This document shows, one piece after another, positions 7,991-16,842 of a stretch of 64,000 bases of DNA; the stretch's first letter is position 1, and each line of letters opens with the position of its first letter. The DNA lies in contig NZ_MAEW01000011.1 of NCBI RefSeq assembly GCF_002013375.1, forward strand, positions 1 to 64,000. Reading direction: 5' to 3'. Under the pieces are notes generated by a model. The model was not told where the DNA came from, did no database searches, and saw nothing but the letters and a program-made list of their open reading frames with translations. A program made the translations under genes and the position numbers. This DNA is from Mycobacterium sp. D16Q13. Its GTDB lineage: Bacteria; Actinomycetota; Actinomycetes; Mycobacteriales; Mycobacteriaceae.

Positions 7991-9202
7991 TCAGCGACGC
8001 ACGACGACGGCGGAGTTGAACCCCCACCGGCCCCGCGCGAGAATCAAGGCGGCTGACAATGACGCCTCACGTGGTTGACCCTGCACAAGATCGATCTGAT
8101 AGCGCTCTGGCACGTATGTGGTACCGACCGTCGGCGGGACGACGCCGTCCCGCAGGGACAGCAGCGCCGTCGCCACATCCAGCGGGCCACCGGCCGCATA
8201 GAGCCTGCCGGTCATCGACTTTGGCGCCGTCACGGGCACGCCCCGAGGCGAGAAGACCGCCGCGATGGCCTCGGCTTCCGCGGCGTCCGCGCCGGTCACG
8301 CCGGCCGCGTCGGCGAAGACCACATCGATATCGGCCGGTGTCATCCCAGCGTCGGCAATCGCCATCTGTGCCGCACGGGCCAGACCGCCGGGCAGGCCCG
8401 AGCCCGGGGCCGGGTCGAATGTCGAGGCATATCCGGCGATTTCCCCGTGGATGTTGGGGGCATTGCGAGCCGCTGCGGAATCTGCGTCTTCGCAGATGAG
8501 AATGCATCCCCCTTCTCCGGGCACATATCCGTTCGCTCTCTGGTCGAACGGAAGGTAGCCCTGCGCTGGATCGGTTGCCCTCGTGACATTGCCGGTGGAG
8601 ATGTGTGACGTCCAGCCCCACGGGTCGAGAGCCGAATCCGCCCCTCCGGAGACGACCAGTGTGGTGCCACGCCGCACCGTACGGCGCGCATGCCCGAGCG
8701 CATCGAGACCGCCCGCCTGTTCGGCGACCAAAGCACTACTGGGCCCGCGCATTCCGTGCCGAATCGAGATTTGGCCGGTGTTGACGGCATAGAACCAGGC
8801 AAACGATTCATACACACTGACGTGCTCCGAGCCCTGAGACCACAACTTCTGGAACTCCCGGTGGGTGAACTCGAAGCCGCCCGAAGCGGTCGAGGTGACC
8901 ACACCCATCTCATAGTCGGTGAATTCCTCCGGGTCCACTTTCGCATCGCCCAGTGCCCACTCCGCGGCCACGAGGGCCAGCCGGGTAGAGATGTCGGTCT
9001 GCGGCAGCAGCCGTCCCGGCAGCAACTCCTTGGCGTTGAAATTGGTGAGCTGCCCCGCCAATGTGCTCGTGTACCCGGAGACGTCGAATCTGTCTAGCGT
9101 CGAGATACCGGTGTGCCCCGATACTGTTGCTTCCCAATAATTTTCGGTGCCCAGGCCATTTGGGGCCAGGATTCCGATGCCGGTGACCAGTACGCGTGTC
9201 AT
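7991..9202 (-). CDS. Chain length factor (KS-beta)
   Basis: This 403-residue ketosynthase-fold subunit has Gln162 (VAEQAGG) where active ketosynthases have cysteine, the hallmark of chain length factors. It pairs with KS-alpha and sets polyketide length. Aligned by that glutamine to the act factor, its gate residues are Phe110, Thr113 and Phe117, equivalent to Phe109, Thr112 and Phe116 of the octaketide-making act protein. A C16 chain is therefore predicted. The gene overlaps KS-alpha by 4 nt (ATGA), as usual for obligate heterodimers. Confidence 0.95.
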   Translation of the reverse strand: MTRVLVTGIGILAPNGLGTENYWEATVSGHTGISTLDRFDVSGYTSTLAGQLTNFNAKELLPGRLLPQTDISTRLALVAAEWALGDAKVDPEEFTDYEMGVVTSTASGGFEFTHREFQKLWSQGSEHVSVYESFAWFYAVNTGQISIRHGMRGPSSALVAEQAGGLDALGHARRTVRRGTTLVVSGGADSALDPWGWTSHISTGNVTRATDPAQGYLPFDQRANGYVPGEGGCILICEDADSAAARNAPNIHGEIAGYASTFDPAPGSGLPGGLARAAQMAIADAGMTPADIDVVFADAAGVTGADAAEAEAIAAVFSPRGVPVTAPKSMTGRLYAAGGPLDVATALLSLRDGVVPPTVGTTYVPERYQIDLVQGQPREASLSAALILARGRWGFNSAVVVRR

Positions 9203-10476
9203 GCCGATGCCCCCAACATCTCGGTCGGGCGACTCAGCACCATCGCGGTCTGGAATCCCCCGAAGCCACTGCCCACGGTGAGCACGTGTTCGGTGTGATG
9301 ATCACGTGCCGTGATGGGGACGTAGTCGAGGTCGCACTCCGGGTCCGCCTCGTGCAGATTCGCGGTCGGCGGGACTACCTGGTTCTTGATCGCCAACAGG
9401 GACGCGGCGATCTCGACGGACCCAATGGCGCCCAGGGAATGTCCGACCATGGACTTGATCGAGCTCACCGGGGTGCGATAGGCGTGCTCACCCAAACTGC
9501 GCTTGAACGCCGCTGTTTCGTGGCGGTCGTTCTGCCGGGTACCCGATCCGTGGGCGTTGATGTAGTCGATCTTGGTCGGGTCGAGCCGTGCTTCGTCCAG
9601 CGCGATCGTGATGGCTTCGGCCATCTCCCGCCCGTCGATCTTCAGGCCGGTCATGTGGTAGGCGTTGCATCTGGTGGCGTATCCCGATACCTCTGCGTAT
9701 ATCTGGGCACCGCGGGCGCGCGCATGTTCAAACTCCTCCAGCACGAACATCGCTGCGCCCTCAGCGAGCACAAATCCGTTGCGAGAGCCGTCGAAGGGGC
9801 GAGAGCCCGTCTCCGGGGTGTCATTACGCGTGCTCGTTGCCTTGATCGCGTCAAAGCAGGCCACCACAATCGGCGTGATCGGGGTGTCTGCGGCACCGCT
9901 GAGCATCACGTCGGCGCTGCCCTCACGAATCAACGCCACGGCATGTCCCACCGAGTCCAGCCCCGAAGTGCATCCGTTGGACACCATCGTCACCGGGCCC
10001 TGTGCCCCCACTGTCCAGGCCACCTCGGCCGGCATCACACTGGGAATCATGTAGTCGAACATGTGTGGCGACAAGGCCTTCTGGTCCGAAAGCCAGTTTC
10101 GCCCGGAATCCGACAGCACCAGATATTCCTGCTCCAAGCTGGTGGCCGCGGCCACTGCGCTGCCCAGGCTGACGCCTAGCCGATAGGGGTCGAGTCTGTT
10201 CACATCCAGGCCGCTATCGGCTACCGCCTCGCGGGTACAGACCACCGCGAACTGGGTGGCCCGGTCCATGCGGCGAATCTCCTTGTGCGACAGACCCTCC
10301 TGCTCGGCATCGAAGTCGGCCTCTCCGGCGATCCGGGACCGGTAGGGCGAAGCATCGAAGTAGGAGATGCCCCGGGTCGCGGTCCGTCCAGCGGCCAGCA
10401 GTTGCCAGAACTCGTCGGCGCCGCGACCACCTGGCGCGCGGACACCGATGCCGGTGATGACTACTCTTCGCTCCAT
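9199..10476 (-). CDS. Type II PKS ketosynthase subunit (KS-alpha)
   Basis: A 425-residue decarboxylative condensing enzyme. Cys169 lies in [10 protein letters not shown], and His309 (NAHGSGT), Lys341 and His346 ([10 protein letters not shown]) have the same numbering as in the actinorhodin ketosynthase. With the chain length factor and ACP it forms the minimal PKS. The ATG at 10476 has a purine-rich GAGAGGTGGGAG directly before it. It is the first gene of an eight-gene operon, and a predicted SARP operator lies 55 nt upstream (10531-10548). Confidence 0.96.
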   Translation of the reverse strand: MERRVVITGIGVRAPGGRGADEFWQLLAAGRTATRGISYFDASPYRSRIAGEADFDAEQEGLSHKEIRRMDRATQFAVVCTREAVADSGLDVNRLDPYRLGVSLGSAVAAATSLEQEYLVLSDSGRNWLSDQKALSPHMFDYMIPSVMPAEVAWTVGAQGPVTMVSNGCTSGLDSVGHAVALIREGSADVMLSGAADTPITPIVVACFDAIKATSTRNDTPETGSRPFDGSRNGFVLAEGAAMFVLEEFEHARARGAQIYAEVSGYATRCNAYHMTGLKIDGREMAEAITIALDEARLDPTKIDYINAHGSGTRQNDRHETAAFKRSLGEHAYRTPVSSIKSMVGHSLGAIGSVEIAASLLAIKNQVVPPTANLHEADPECDLDYVPITARDHHTEHVLTVGSGFGGFQTAMVLSRPTEMLGASA

Positions 10477-10530
10477 CTCCCACCTCTCATATGTATCGGT
10501 ATTGCTGTCCGATACATTGTGAGGAACGGC

Positions 10531-10548
10531 TACTCAAAGACCACTCAA
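10531..10548 (-). promoter_or_regulatory. Predicted SARP operator upstream of KS-alpha
   Basis: On the minus strand two heptamers, TTGAGTG and TTGAGTA, are separated by GTCT, giving an 11-bp period. SARP activators bind such direct repeats overlapping the -35 region. A CACAAT hexamer at 10516-10521 lies 9 nt downstream and could be the -10. The same arrangement occurs before the SDR gene at 12522-12539. Confidence 0.65.
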
Positions 10549-10598
10549 GCAGTTGCATTCGCGATGAAACGGCTGGCCCGGCGTAAAGATGGCAAGAA

Positions 10599-10625
10599 AA
10601 ATCCACCAGCATTGCTGGTGGATTT
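10599..10625 (-). terminator. Rho-independent terminator after the SARP gene
   Basis: A perfect 12-bp inverted repeat (10599-10610 and 10614-10625) with a 3-nt loop follows the SARP stop codon by 18 nt. On the minus strand the hairpin runs into TTTTTCTT, a proper U-tract. It should end SARP transcription before the KS-alpha promoter, so the activator and the operon are separate units. Confidence 0.85.
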
Positions 10626-10643
10626 GGCCGTGCTAATTACCTA

Positions 10644-11525
10644 TCAGGAAACCTGCGATGTCAGCCCAGTGACAGTGTGCGGAATTAGGCCCGTAAGGAA
10701 CCTGCCGTGCTCGGTTCTCATTCTTTCAGCCACCGTATCATCGGATGAGGCCAATATATCGCCATGCAATCTCTGTAATTTCACACAGGGCTCCAACCCG
10801 AGCCCTGCCGCAAGTGTTTTTCTCGCCAGCTGGAATACCCCGAGCGCCTTGTCACGCCACCCCGCGAGACAAAGCGCGTACATATAGTATGCGTACAGCC
10901 GTTCATGATACGGGAAGCGGGACACCCATAAGGCAAGGTCGATCGCGGCTTCGCGGTATCTTTCGAGGCGCAATTGAGCCTCAATACGCAATTCCAAATT
11001 GGCCAAAAATATGCATTCGACCTGATCTTTTTCGGACGCGAGAAGACGCCCAACCTCGATATCCACAAACGCGGGGCCGGTCCATGTCTTCTCGGCATTG
11101 ACATACAATAGAACTGCCTGATGATCGTTTCCGGACTCTTTAGCACACCGGGCGGATTCGATGAGACTTTGGTATCTACGCAGGTCAAGGTTGATATCTT
11201 GTGGACTGAACAGGTAGCCCATGTTCTTGGTCTGCAACATGGACGACGCAACCTGGGCGACGCTCATATCAAACTCTTTGGCAATTGTCTTGCGGATACT
11301 GAGGATGTATGTCTGTACAACAGTTGTTGCACTCTTAGGTGGCTCGTCATCCCATAGTTCGTCGATGAGCACGGCGGCCGGCACGAAACGCCCGGTCCTT
11401 GCCAGAAGCATGGCAAGAACTTGACGTTGTTTCTTCGCCGATGGTGTTGCATCCCGCTCACCAGATGGCGACGAAGCGGTCAGTGACAACGGACCGAGGA
11501 TATTAGCCTCTGCGCGTACAACCAT
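10644..11525 (-). CDS. SARP-family pathway activator
   Basis: A 293-residue Streptomyces antibiotic regulatory protein. Residues 1 to about 105 form an OmpR-like winged helix (KKQRQVLAMLLARTGRFVP, VVQTYILSIRKTI), and residues 110-250 form the bacterial transcriptional activation domain of TPR-like helices. Proteins of this size activate antibiotic and pigment clusters. The start codon follows GGGAGGT by 8 nt. The gene is much richer in A+T than its neighbours: 10981-11040 has 25 G/C of 60 bases and 11161-11220 has 28 of 60, against about 40 of 60 in core genes such as aroC. This suggests recent acquisition or a different donor. It ends at a strong terminator. Confidence 0.93.
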   Translation of the reverse strand: MVVRAEANILGPLSLTASSPSGERDATPSAKKQRQVLAMLLARTGRFVPAAVLIDELWDDEPPKSATTVVQTYILSIRKTIAKEFDMSVAQVASSMLQTKNMGYLFSPQDINLDLRRYQSLIESARCAKESGNDHQAVLLYVNAEKTWTGPAFVDIEVGRLLASEKDQVECIFLANLELRIEAQLRLERYREAAIDLALWVSRFPYHERLYAYYMYALCLAGWRDKALGVFQLARKTLAAGLGLEPCVKLQRLHGDILASSDDTVAERMRTEHGRFLTGLIPHTVTGLTSQVS

Positions 11526-11687
11526 TCTGCATTACCTCCCGCGTGGTACCATTCAGGGGCACGCCAATGTGCTGCTGGTCTATATTTATTGATGGTCTCT
11601 CAGTATCTTCCCAGCTTAACCGGTCGCATACACATCCGCTTAGTACGAGAGTTACTGTACGATTAACATCGCATGATCTCGGTGATA

Positions 11688-11712
11688 ATATGTGACAGAC
11701 TTCGTTACATAT
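11688..11712. promoter_or_regulatory. Imperfect inverted repeat upstream of the SARP gene
   Basis: ATATGTGAC (11688-11696) and GTTACATAT (11704-11712) match in 8 of 9 positions around a 7-nt centre. It lies in the AT-rich gap 163 nt before the SARP start and just after the SDR stop. No U-tract follows on either strand, so a regulator site is more likely than a terminator. The binding protein is unknown. Confidence 0.35.
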
Positions 11713-11726
11713 GACATATTGTCGCC

Positions 11727-12458
11727 CTACCGGTTGCCAAGTTCCGACCCGCCGTCCGCCGTAATGATCTGGCCTGTCATATAACTGACTTTCTCGCTGG
11801 CCAGAAATATCAGCATCTCCGCTATTTCCAATGGTGTACCTATTCGGCCAAGCAACGATGATTCGGCCTCCGTGCGGCTCAATGGATTCAGGCCGGCGAT
11901 CAAGTCGGTTTCGATGAGTCCCGGTGCCAGGCCATTAACCAAGATTTCCGGCGCCAGCTCCTTCGCGAGCGCCACAGTAAAGCTATTCAGTGCAGCCTTC
12001 GAGGCGGAGTAGGCCATGCCCCGTGCGGTGGCCATGGGCAAGTTGCCCCGCATGGAGGAGACATTCACGATCCTCCCACTGCCATCCCGGGGCATGTGCG
12101 GCGCCACTGTTTGGCAAAAGTTAAACACGCCAATCAGATTCGCAGTCAGATGCTGATCCCAGTCCAGCCTCGTCAACTCGGCGAACGCCCGCGGCGCCGC
12201 GACCCCGGCACAGTTCACCAGGGAATCGATACGGCCGTGAGCACGCACAACTTCCTGAACCGCGCTGCGGACGTCGGCATGATCGCCGACGTCGGCGACG
12301 ACGTGCTGTGCATCCATTTCCGCTGCCCTCTCACCGAGTGCAGCAGAAGCGGTACGTCCGTGCAGAACTACCTCCGCGCCGGCAGCCTTGGCAAGGCGTG
12401 CCGTCGCCAACCCGATCCCTCTCGAGGAGCCGGTGATGAGAACAACCCGACCCCGCAT
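11727..12458 (-). CDS. Short-chain dehydrogenase/reductase, FabG-like
   Basis: A 243-residue SDR with cofactor motif TGSSRGIG, the NCAG motif, and the catalytic Ser (VNVSSMRG) and Tyr/Lys (AYSASKAAL). It is closer to FabG-type 3-oxoacyl reductases than to ActIII. The ATG at 12458 has AAGGA 9 nt upstream; the longer frame to 12509 begins inside the predicted promoter. A SARP-type direct repeat at 12522-12539 lies 64 nt before it, so it probably belongs to the polyketide regulon as a tailoring reductase. Substrate unknown. Confidence 0.88.
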   Translation of the reverse strand: MRGRVVLITGSSRGIGLATARLAKAAGAEVVLHGRTASAALGERAAEMDAQHVVADVGDHADVRSAVQEVVRAHGRIDSLVNCAGVAAPRAFAELTRLDWDQHLTANLIGVFNFCQTVAPHMPRDGSGRIVNVSSMRGNLPMATARGMAYSASKAALNSFTVALAKELAPEILVNGLAPGLIETDLIAGLNPLSRTEAESSLLGRIGTPLEIAEMLIFLASEKVSYMTGQIITADGGSELGNR

Positions 12459-12521
12459 AACACCCCGTCCTTGAGCTTCCCTATTTCCTCCGCAGTTCGT
12501 CGCATCCAATGTCCCTTCGAT

Positions 12522-12539
12522 AACTCAAGAACCGCTCAA
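12522..12539 (-). promoter_or_regulatory. Predicted SARP operator upstream of the SDR gene
   Basis: On the minus strand TTGAGCG and TTGAGTT are separated by GTTC, an 11-bp period, and share TTGAG with the site before KS-alpha. A possible -10 (GACATT, 12508-12513) lies 8 nt downstream. The pair of sites is good evidence for one SARP controlling both promoters. Confidence 0.62.
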
Positions 12540-12587
12540 GCACGTCCGTCCGCCGACCGAGGAGGGGTGCGGACCGTCGACATACTG

Positions 12588-13136
12588 TCAGCGTGTCTGC
12601 CGGGACAACGCCCCCGCGAACTCGATGAGCCTGTTCATCTGTGCCACACCCTGGTTCGAATACTTTGAGAAACGGAAGTCCTCGACGCTGTGGCGATGCT
12701 CTTCTAACGACGTCTTCACACTCCGGTACGTCGTCGACGTGTAGACCGTCACATGAACCGCGGTGAGAACCCGTGATCCATCCGGCTCCACGTCATACTC
12801 GGTAACCAGCGACTGATCGCTGATTTCGGAGAGCGGGAAGGTGCGCATCGTCGCCGACAGTGTCGGGTGTGGAGCGCGCCCCCCATGCCCCGCACAGTGG
12901 CCGTCCTTGCCGAACCACAAGATCATCCGGCCACCTTCGACCAATGCGACTTCGCACCAATGCATCTCGCCCCAGTCGTGCGTCTCGGTACCTCGGCTCA
13001 GCACGAACGCAGACACCCGCTCGAAGTCGACGACACCACGCAGCTGGTCGATCACCAGGTCCGCGTTCGGGGTGAACACCTCAACGGCGCTCTCCAGCCG
13101 CGGCAAGGTCGCCCAATCTGCACCGGGATCAAACAT
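12588..13136 (-). CDS. Uncharacterised protein, partial paralogue of the DUF4259 gene
   Basis: A 182-residue protein of unknown function. Its sequence (MHWCEVALVEGGRMILWFGKDG, TMRTFPLSEISDQ, QMNRLIEFAGAL) matches, segment by segment, the C-terminal half of the protein encoded immediately upstream (QEVALVDGRRLIMWHGED, TVRTVPLSAITGQ, QMERLLQFGRAV). It lacks the N-terminal DUF4259 region, so it looks like a tandem partial duplication. The ATG at 13136 overlaps the upstream stop by 8 nt. It marks the end of the polyketide region and has no obvious link to it. Confidence 0.7.
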   Translation of the reverse strand: MFDPGADWATLPRLESAVEVFTPNADLVIDQLRGVVDFERVSAFVLSRGTETHDWGEMHWCEVALVEGGRMILWFGKDGHCAGHGGRAPHPTLSATMRTFPLSEISDQSLVTEYDVEPDGSRVLTAVHVTVYTSTTYRSVKTSLEEHRHSVEDFRFSKYSNQGVAQMNRLIEFAGALSRQTR

Positions 13137-14055
13137 GCTGAGCCACCGCCCGTCCGAATTGCAGGAGCCGTTCCATCTGTGCGAGCCCACCGTCGACGAT
13201 CGACTTGGCGAAGTAGAAATCGTCGACCACCCATTCCGTCTCCGAGATTGAGACGGCACGTGTCTTGTCCGGTATCGCCGTGGATAGCCAGAGTTCGACG
13301 GCCAACAATGACCGCACCCCGTCAATGTCCTGGTATGTGGTGCGCAACTCTTGCCCCGTGATGGCGGACAACGGGACCGTGCGAACCGTCGAGGTGAATT
13401 CCACGGAGTCGTACCGTCCGGATTTGTCCTCGCCGTGCCACATGATGAGGCGACGACCGTCGACAAGCGCCACCTCCTGCCAGAGACCTCGGGAATCTTC
13501 GGTGGGTTCACGATCCAGGGTGAAGACCCGAACATCCGGCAGATTCACGACGGCAGTCAACTCATCAAGGGCCACATCGGGATCGCGTAGCGCGATGGCG
13601 GCTGCCTCGACCAGCCCCGGGTAGGGGGCCCAATCGTGATAGTCCGGTGTGCCGATTCCACGCAGCGAGGCATCGACAGCACCGACGATGGCGCGCCACT
13701 GGCTCGCATCGCCGTCCTCCCAAAGATCCGCGAGTTCACTGCCGGTGCCGGTCACTCGCGCGATCGCCGCACTCGCCAGCAGTCCGAGGGCATGCGCTTG
13801 GGTTTGCTTGACACGGATGTTGGCAACGTCTTCCGACCAGGGCACCACCGCCGGATCCACCGTGTCTGAACATAAGAGAGCAACTACCGCAGCGGCGGCC
13901 ACGGCGGATGCGCCCTCGGGCGCCTCGACATACTCTCCGGTCGCCAATCGTAGATATCGAGCCAGTTCTAGCTCGATATCATCGCTCTCCCTCAGGTCAC
14001 TCAGAAAGTCTGCGGCATCATCGTTATCAAACGGCCCTTCGCCCCACGTACCCAT
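13129..14055 (-). CDS. DUF4259 domain protein
   Basis: A 308-residue protein opening with MGTWGEGPFDNDDAADFL, the DUF4259 signature (residues 1 to about 130), followed by a beta-rich domain (about 150-308) shared with the downstream gene. The ATG at 14055 was chosen because the family starts exactly there; the open frame runs on to 14151. DUF4259 proteins have no known activity. The two genes overlap and are probably co-transcribed. Confidence 0.78.
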   Translation of the reverse strand: MGTWGEGPFDNDDAADFLSDLRESDDIELELARYLRLATGEYVEAPEGASAVAAAAVVALLCSDTVDPAVVPWSEDVANIRVKQTQAHALGLLASAAIARVTGTGSELADLWEDGDASQWRAIVGAVDASLRGIGTPDYHDWAPYPGLVEAAAIALRDPDVALDELTAVVNLPDVRVFTLDREPTEDSRGLWQEVALVDGRRLIMWHGEDKSGRYDSVEFTSTVRTVPLSAITGQELRTTYQDIDGVRSLLAVELWLSTAIPDKTRAVSISETEWVVDDFYFAKSIVDGGLAQMERLLQFGRAVAQHV

Positions 14056-14198
14056 GCAGCTAATCGTGGCAGAACACCGTGCATCATGCATACCGGGGCG
14101 GGCTCCCTGCCGTGATCGGGCAACCTTGTGGTTGCTCGCCTCGTGATCCACAACAGGCCGTTAGGCTCGACCCCGTCACCGAGAGAATCGAGACCGCG

Positions 14199-14627
14199 AT
14201 GACCGAACCATCGGGCACCGAGCAGTCATTCAACGAGGCCAACATCGCCGAGTTCCGCGCCAACGGGGGCAAGGTCGGCGGCCAGTTCGAGGGGTTTCCG
14301 CTCCTGCTGCTGACCAGCACGGGCGCAAAATCGGGCGCACAACGTGTGAATCCGTTGGCCTACTTCAATATCGACGGTACGGCCTACATCGTGGGTTCGT
14401 CGGCGGGCAGGCCGAAGAATCCCGCCTGGGTGGCGAATCTGCGCGCCAACCCGAGCGTCGAGGTGGAGATCGGCGCGAACCCGAAGTCCAACGCCACGGC
14501 CGTCGAACTCCCCCGCGCCGAGCGCGATCGGGTGTTCGAAATCGTGAAGCAGCGTGCCCCCGGATTCGCGGAGTACGAGACGCTGACCGACCGGGTGATC
14601 CCGGTGTTCGAGATCCGGCTCGGCTGA
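14199..14627 (+). CDS. Deazaflavin (F420)-dependent nitroreductase-family protein
   Basis: A 142-residue protein of the mycobacterial Ddn/FDOR-A family, split-barrel proteins that bind F420 and reduce quinones or nitroimidazoles. Typical segments are LTSTGAKSGAQRVNPLAYF, YIVGSSAGRPKNPAWVANLRA and EYETLTDRVIPVFEI. A related gene lies at 50882-51328. The first methionine matching the family is at 14199; the upstream frame is not conserved-looking. It converges on nusB with 1 nt between the stop codons. Confidence 0.85.
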   Translation: MTEPSGTEQSFNEANIAEFRANGGKVGGQFEGFPLLLLTSTGAKSGAQRVNPLAYFNIDGTAYIVGSSAGRPKNPAWVANLRANPSVEVEIGANPKSNATAVELPRAERDRVFEIVKQRAPGFAEYETLTDRVIPVFEIRLG

Positions 14628-14628
14628 G

Positions 14629-15117
14629 CTACTCCGCCGAATTAGCGGCGGAGCCGCCCCGAATGTGTGGGGTCACCAGCATGAGCTGACCCAGCACACC
14701 GTTCACAAACGCCGGAGACTCATCGGTGGAGAGCTGTTTGGCCAGCTCCACGGCCTCATCGACGGCGACTACCTCGGGGACGTCCTCGGCATGCAGCAGC
14801 TCCCACACCGCGACCCGCATGATCGCGCGATCGACGGCGGGCAGCCGGGCCAATGTCCAGCCCTGCAGGTGCGAAGCGATTAACTCGTCGATGTGGGCGG
14901 CGTGCTCGGTCACACCGTGCGCGACAGTCACCGTGTACGGGTTCAGCGGTTCCACGTCCGGCTTCGACTCCGCCAAGGCGCGGCGCTCGTCGGCCACCGC
15001 GGCGGCCGTCATATCCCGCGCCTCCGCCTCGAACAGCAGGTCCACTGCTCGCTTGCGAGCCTTACGACGGCCTCCCTTGGCAGACGACGCCCGGCCGGTC
15101 GAGCCGGTTTCAGCCAT
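14629..15117 (-). CDS. nusB: Transcription antitermination protein NusB
   Basis: A 162-residue NusB, the all-helical partner of NusE (S10) in ribosomal RNA antitermination. Family segments include [68 protein letters not shown]. It overlaps the end of efp by 8 nt, the arrangement usual in actinobacteria (pepQ-efp-nusB). Confidence 0.95.
   Translation of the reverse strand: MAETGSTGRASSAKGGRRKARKRAVDLLFEAEARDMTAAAVADERRALAESKPDVEPLNPYTVTVAHGVTEHAAHIDELIASHLQGWTLARLPAVDRAIMRVAVWELLHAEDVPEVVAVDEAVELAKQLSTDESPAFVNGVLGQLMLVTPHIRGGSAANSAE
14632..14653. terminator. Possible bidirectional hairpin at the convergent stops
   Basis: CTCCGCCG and CGGCGGAG form a perfect 8-bp stem with a 6-nt loop, lying in the last codons of nusB and just after the stop of the facing gene. 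No U-tract follows, so it is at best a weak terminator of the kind often seen in high-GC genomes. Confidence 0.35.
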
Positions 15118-15673
15118 TCACACGGCCGAGGTAGCTGGCGTCACGTGAATCGACCTTGAGGCGGTCGCCGGTGTTGATGAACAGCGGAACCTGGATCTCG
15201 GCGCCGGTTTCCATCGTGGCCGGCTTGGTGCCCGCGCTGGAGCGGTCGCCCTGCAGGCCCGGCTCGGTGTGGGTGACCACGAGCTCGACGGTCACCGGAA
15301 GCTCGATGTACAGCGCGGCGCCCTCGTTGAAGGCGACCTGCACGGTCATGCCCTCCAGCAGGAAGCGCGAGGCGCCGCCGACCAGCTCTGGGGAAAGGTG
15401 ATGCTGCTCGAAATCCTGGCTGTCCATGAACACGAACGAGTCGCCGTCGCGGTACAGGTAAGTGGTGTCGCGGCGGTCCACGGTCGCGGTCTCGACCTTG
15501 ACGCCCGCGTTGAACGTCTTGTCGACGACCTTGCCCGACAGCACGTTCTTGAGCTTGGTGCGCACGAACGCCGGTCCCTTACCGGGCTTCACATGCTGGA
15601 ACTCGGTGATCTGCCACAGCTGACCATCGATGTTGAGCACCAGGCCGTTCTTGAAATCGGCGGTTGAAGCCAC
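15110..15673 (-). CDS. efp: Translation elongation factor P
   Basis: A 187-residue EF-P, which relieves ribosome stalling at polyproline stretches. The N-terminal KOW-like domain includes [19 protein letters not shown], with the tip lysine usual in actinobacteria. The two OB domains follow, ending with [20 protein letters not shown]. Length and order match the family. It is 36 nt after pepQ. Confidence 0.97.
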   Translation of the reverse strand: MASTADFKNGLVLNIDGQLWQITEFQHVKPGKGPAFVRTKLKNVLSGKVVDKTFNAGVKVETATVDRRDTTYLYRDGDSFVFMDSQDFEQHHLSPELVGGASRFLLEGMTVQVAFNEGAALYIELPVTVELVVTHTEPGLQGDRSSAGTKPATMETGAEIQVPLFINTGDRLKVDSRDASYLGRVNG

Positions 15674-15709
15674 AGTCGTCTGTCTCCTTGCGTAACTGTT
15701 CAGTACTAC

Positions 15710-16810
15710 TCAATTAATGACGGTGAGTTCCTTGGGGAACCGGGTCAACAGCTCCGGCCCGTCGGGCCGCACCACGAGCGTGTCCTCGATCCGGACTCCG
15801 CCCCGGTTGGGCAGGTAGACCCCTGGCTCGACTGTCACCGCCGAGCCAGCAAGCAGTGTACCGGTGGCGCCGGCACCGATACCCGGTGCTTCGTGGATCT
15901 GCAACCCCACCCCGTGCCCGAGGCCGTGGCCGAAGTTCTGTCCGTATCCCGCGGCGGCGATGACATCGCGGGCCGCGGCGTCGACGCCCTTCAGCGATGC
16001 CCCGGGCGCCAGCGCCGCCCGACCCGCCGCCTGCGCGGCCAGCACCAGTTCATAGATCTCCTGCTGCCAGGGTGACACCGAGCCCAGCACCAGAGTCCTG
16101 GTCATGTCGGAGTGATACCCGGCGACCAGCGCTCCGAAGTCGATCTTCACGAAGTCACCATCAGTCAGCACCGCGTCGGTGGGCCGATGATGCGGTATCG
16201 CCGAGTGTGGCCCGGCGGCGACGATCGTCTCGAATGAGGTGCCGTCCGCCCCGTGCTCGCACATGAGGTTCTCCAGGTCACGCGCCACCTCACGCTCGGT
16301 GCGCCCGGGCCGGATCCCGCCGGTCGCGATCAACGCGGACAATGCGGTGTCGGCTGCGGCACAAGCCCTTTCGAGTAAGAGCACCTCGGACTCGTCTTTC
16401 ACCTCCCGCAATTTCTCCACTCGATTCGGCGCCCGTACAAGCTCGATATCCGAGGCTGCCGCCGTCAGCTTGTCGTATCCGTCGACGGTCACCACATGGC
16501 TTTCGAAACCCGCGCGCCCGGTCCCGGCCAGCGCGACCAGCGCCGCGCCGTACCCACGGTCGATCAGGGCGCGCAGGTCAGGGACCTGTGCGGCAGCCTG
16601 TGTGCGGTAGCGGCCGTCGGTGCACAGCACGGTTGCCTGCTCATCCGGCCCGTCCCCAGCGGCCACCCACAGCGCCGCCGCCGACCCGGTGAAACCGGTC
16701 AGATAGCGAATGTTGACCAGATCGGTCACCAAAAGCGCATCGAGCCCGTCCGCACGCAGCCCCTCGCGGAGCCGTTCCCTGCGGTCGGTATGGCTGAGGA
16801 CGGTCGTCAT
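15710..16810 (-). CDS. pepQ: Xaa-Pro aminopeptidase/dipeptidase (M24)
   Basis: A 366-residue M24 metallopeptidase cleaving N-terminal bonds before proline. The creatinase-like N domain includes LVTDLVNIRYLTGFTGSAAALW; the pita-bread catalytic domain shows the metal-site segments VKIDFGALVAGYHSDMTRT, FGHGLGHGVGLQIHE, TVEPGVYLP and VRIEDTLVV. The ATG at 16810 was preferred to the frame start at 16861 because the latter would cover the divergent promoter. It corresponds to Rv2535c. Confidence 0.93.
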   Translation of the reverse strand: MTTVLSHTDRRERLREGLRADGLDALLVTDLVNIRYLTGFTGSAAALWVAAGDGPDEQATVLCTDGRYRTQAAAQVPDLRALIDRGYGAALVALAGTGRAGFESHVVTVDGYDKLTAAASDIELVRAPNRVEKLREVKDESEVLLLERACAAADTALSALIATGGIRPGRTEREVARDLENLMCEHGADGTSFETIVAAGPHSAIPHHRPTDAVLTDGDFVKIDFGALVAGYHSDMTRTLVLGSVSPWQQEIYELVLAAQAAGRAALAPGASLKGVDAAARDVIAAAGYGQNFGHGLGHGVGLQIHEAPGIGAGATGTLLAGSAVTVEPGVYLPNRGGVRIEDTLVVRPDGPELLTRFPKELTVIN

Positions 16811-16830
16811 AGGTGTCGACGCTACCGCGA

Positions 16831-16836
16831 TACGCT
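16831..16836 (+). promoter_or_regulatory. -10 box for a leaderless transcript
   Basis: TACGCT ends 6 nt before the ATG at 16843, the spacing expected if transcription begins at the start codon. This decides the start of the following membrane protein gene. Confidence 0.55.
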
Positions 16837-16842
16837 GGGCCC

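Noticed and set aside
8341-8946. 201-codon frame on the minus strand inside the chain length factor gene
   Set aside because: Same strand, different frame from a well-supported gene; Arg/Ser/Pro-rich with no motifs.
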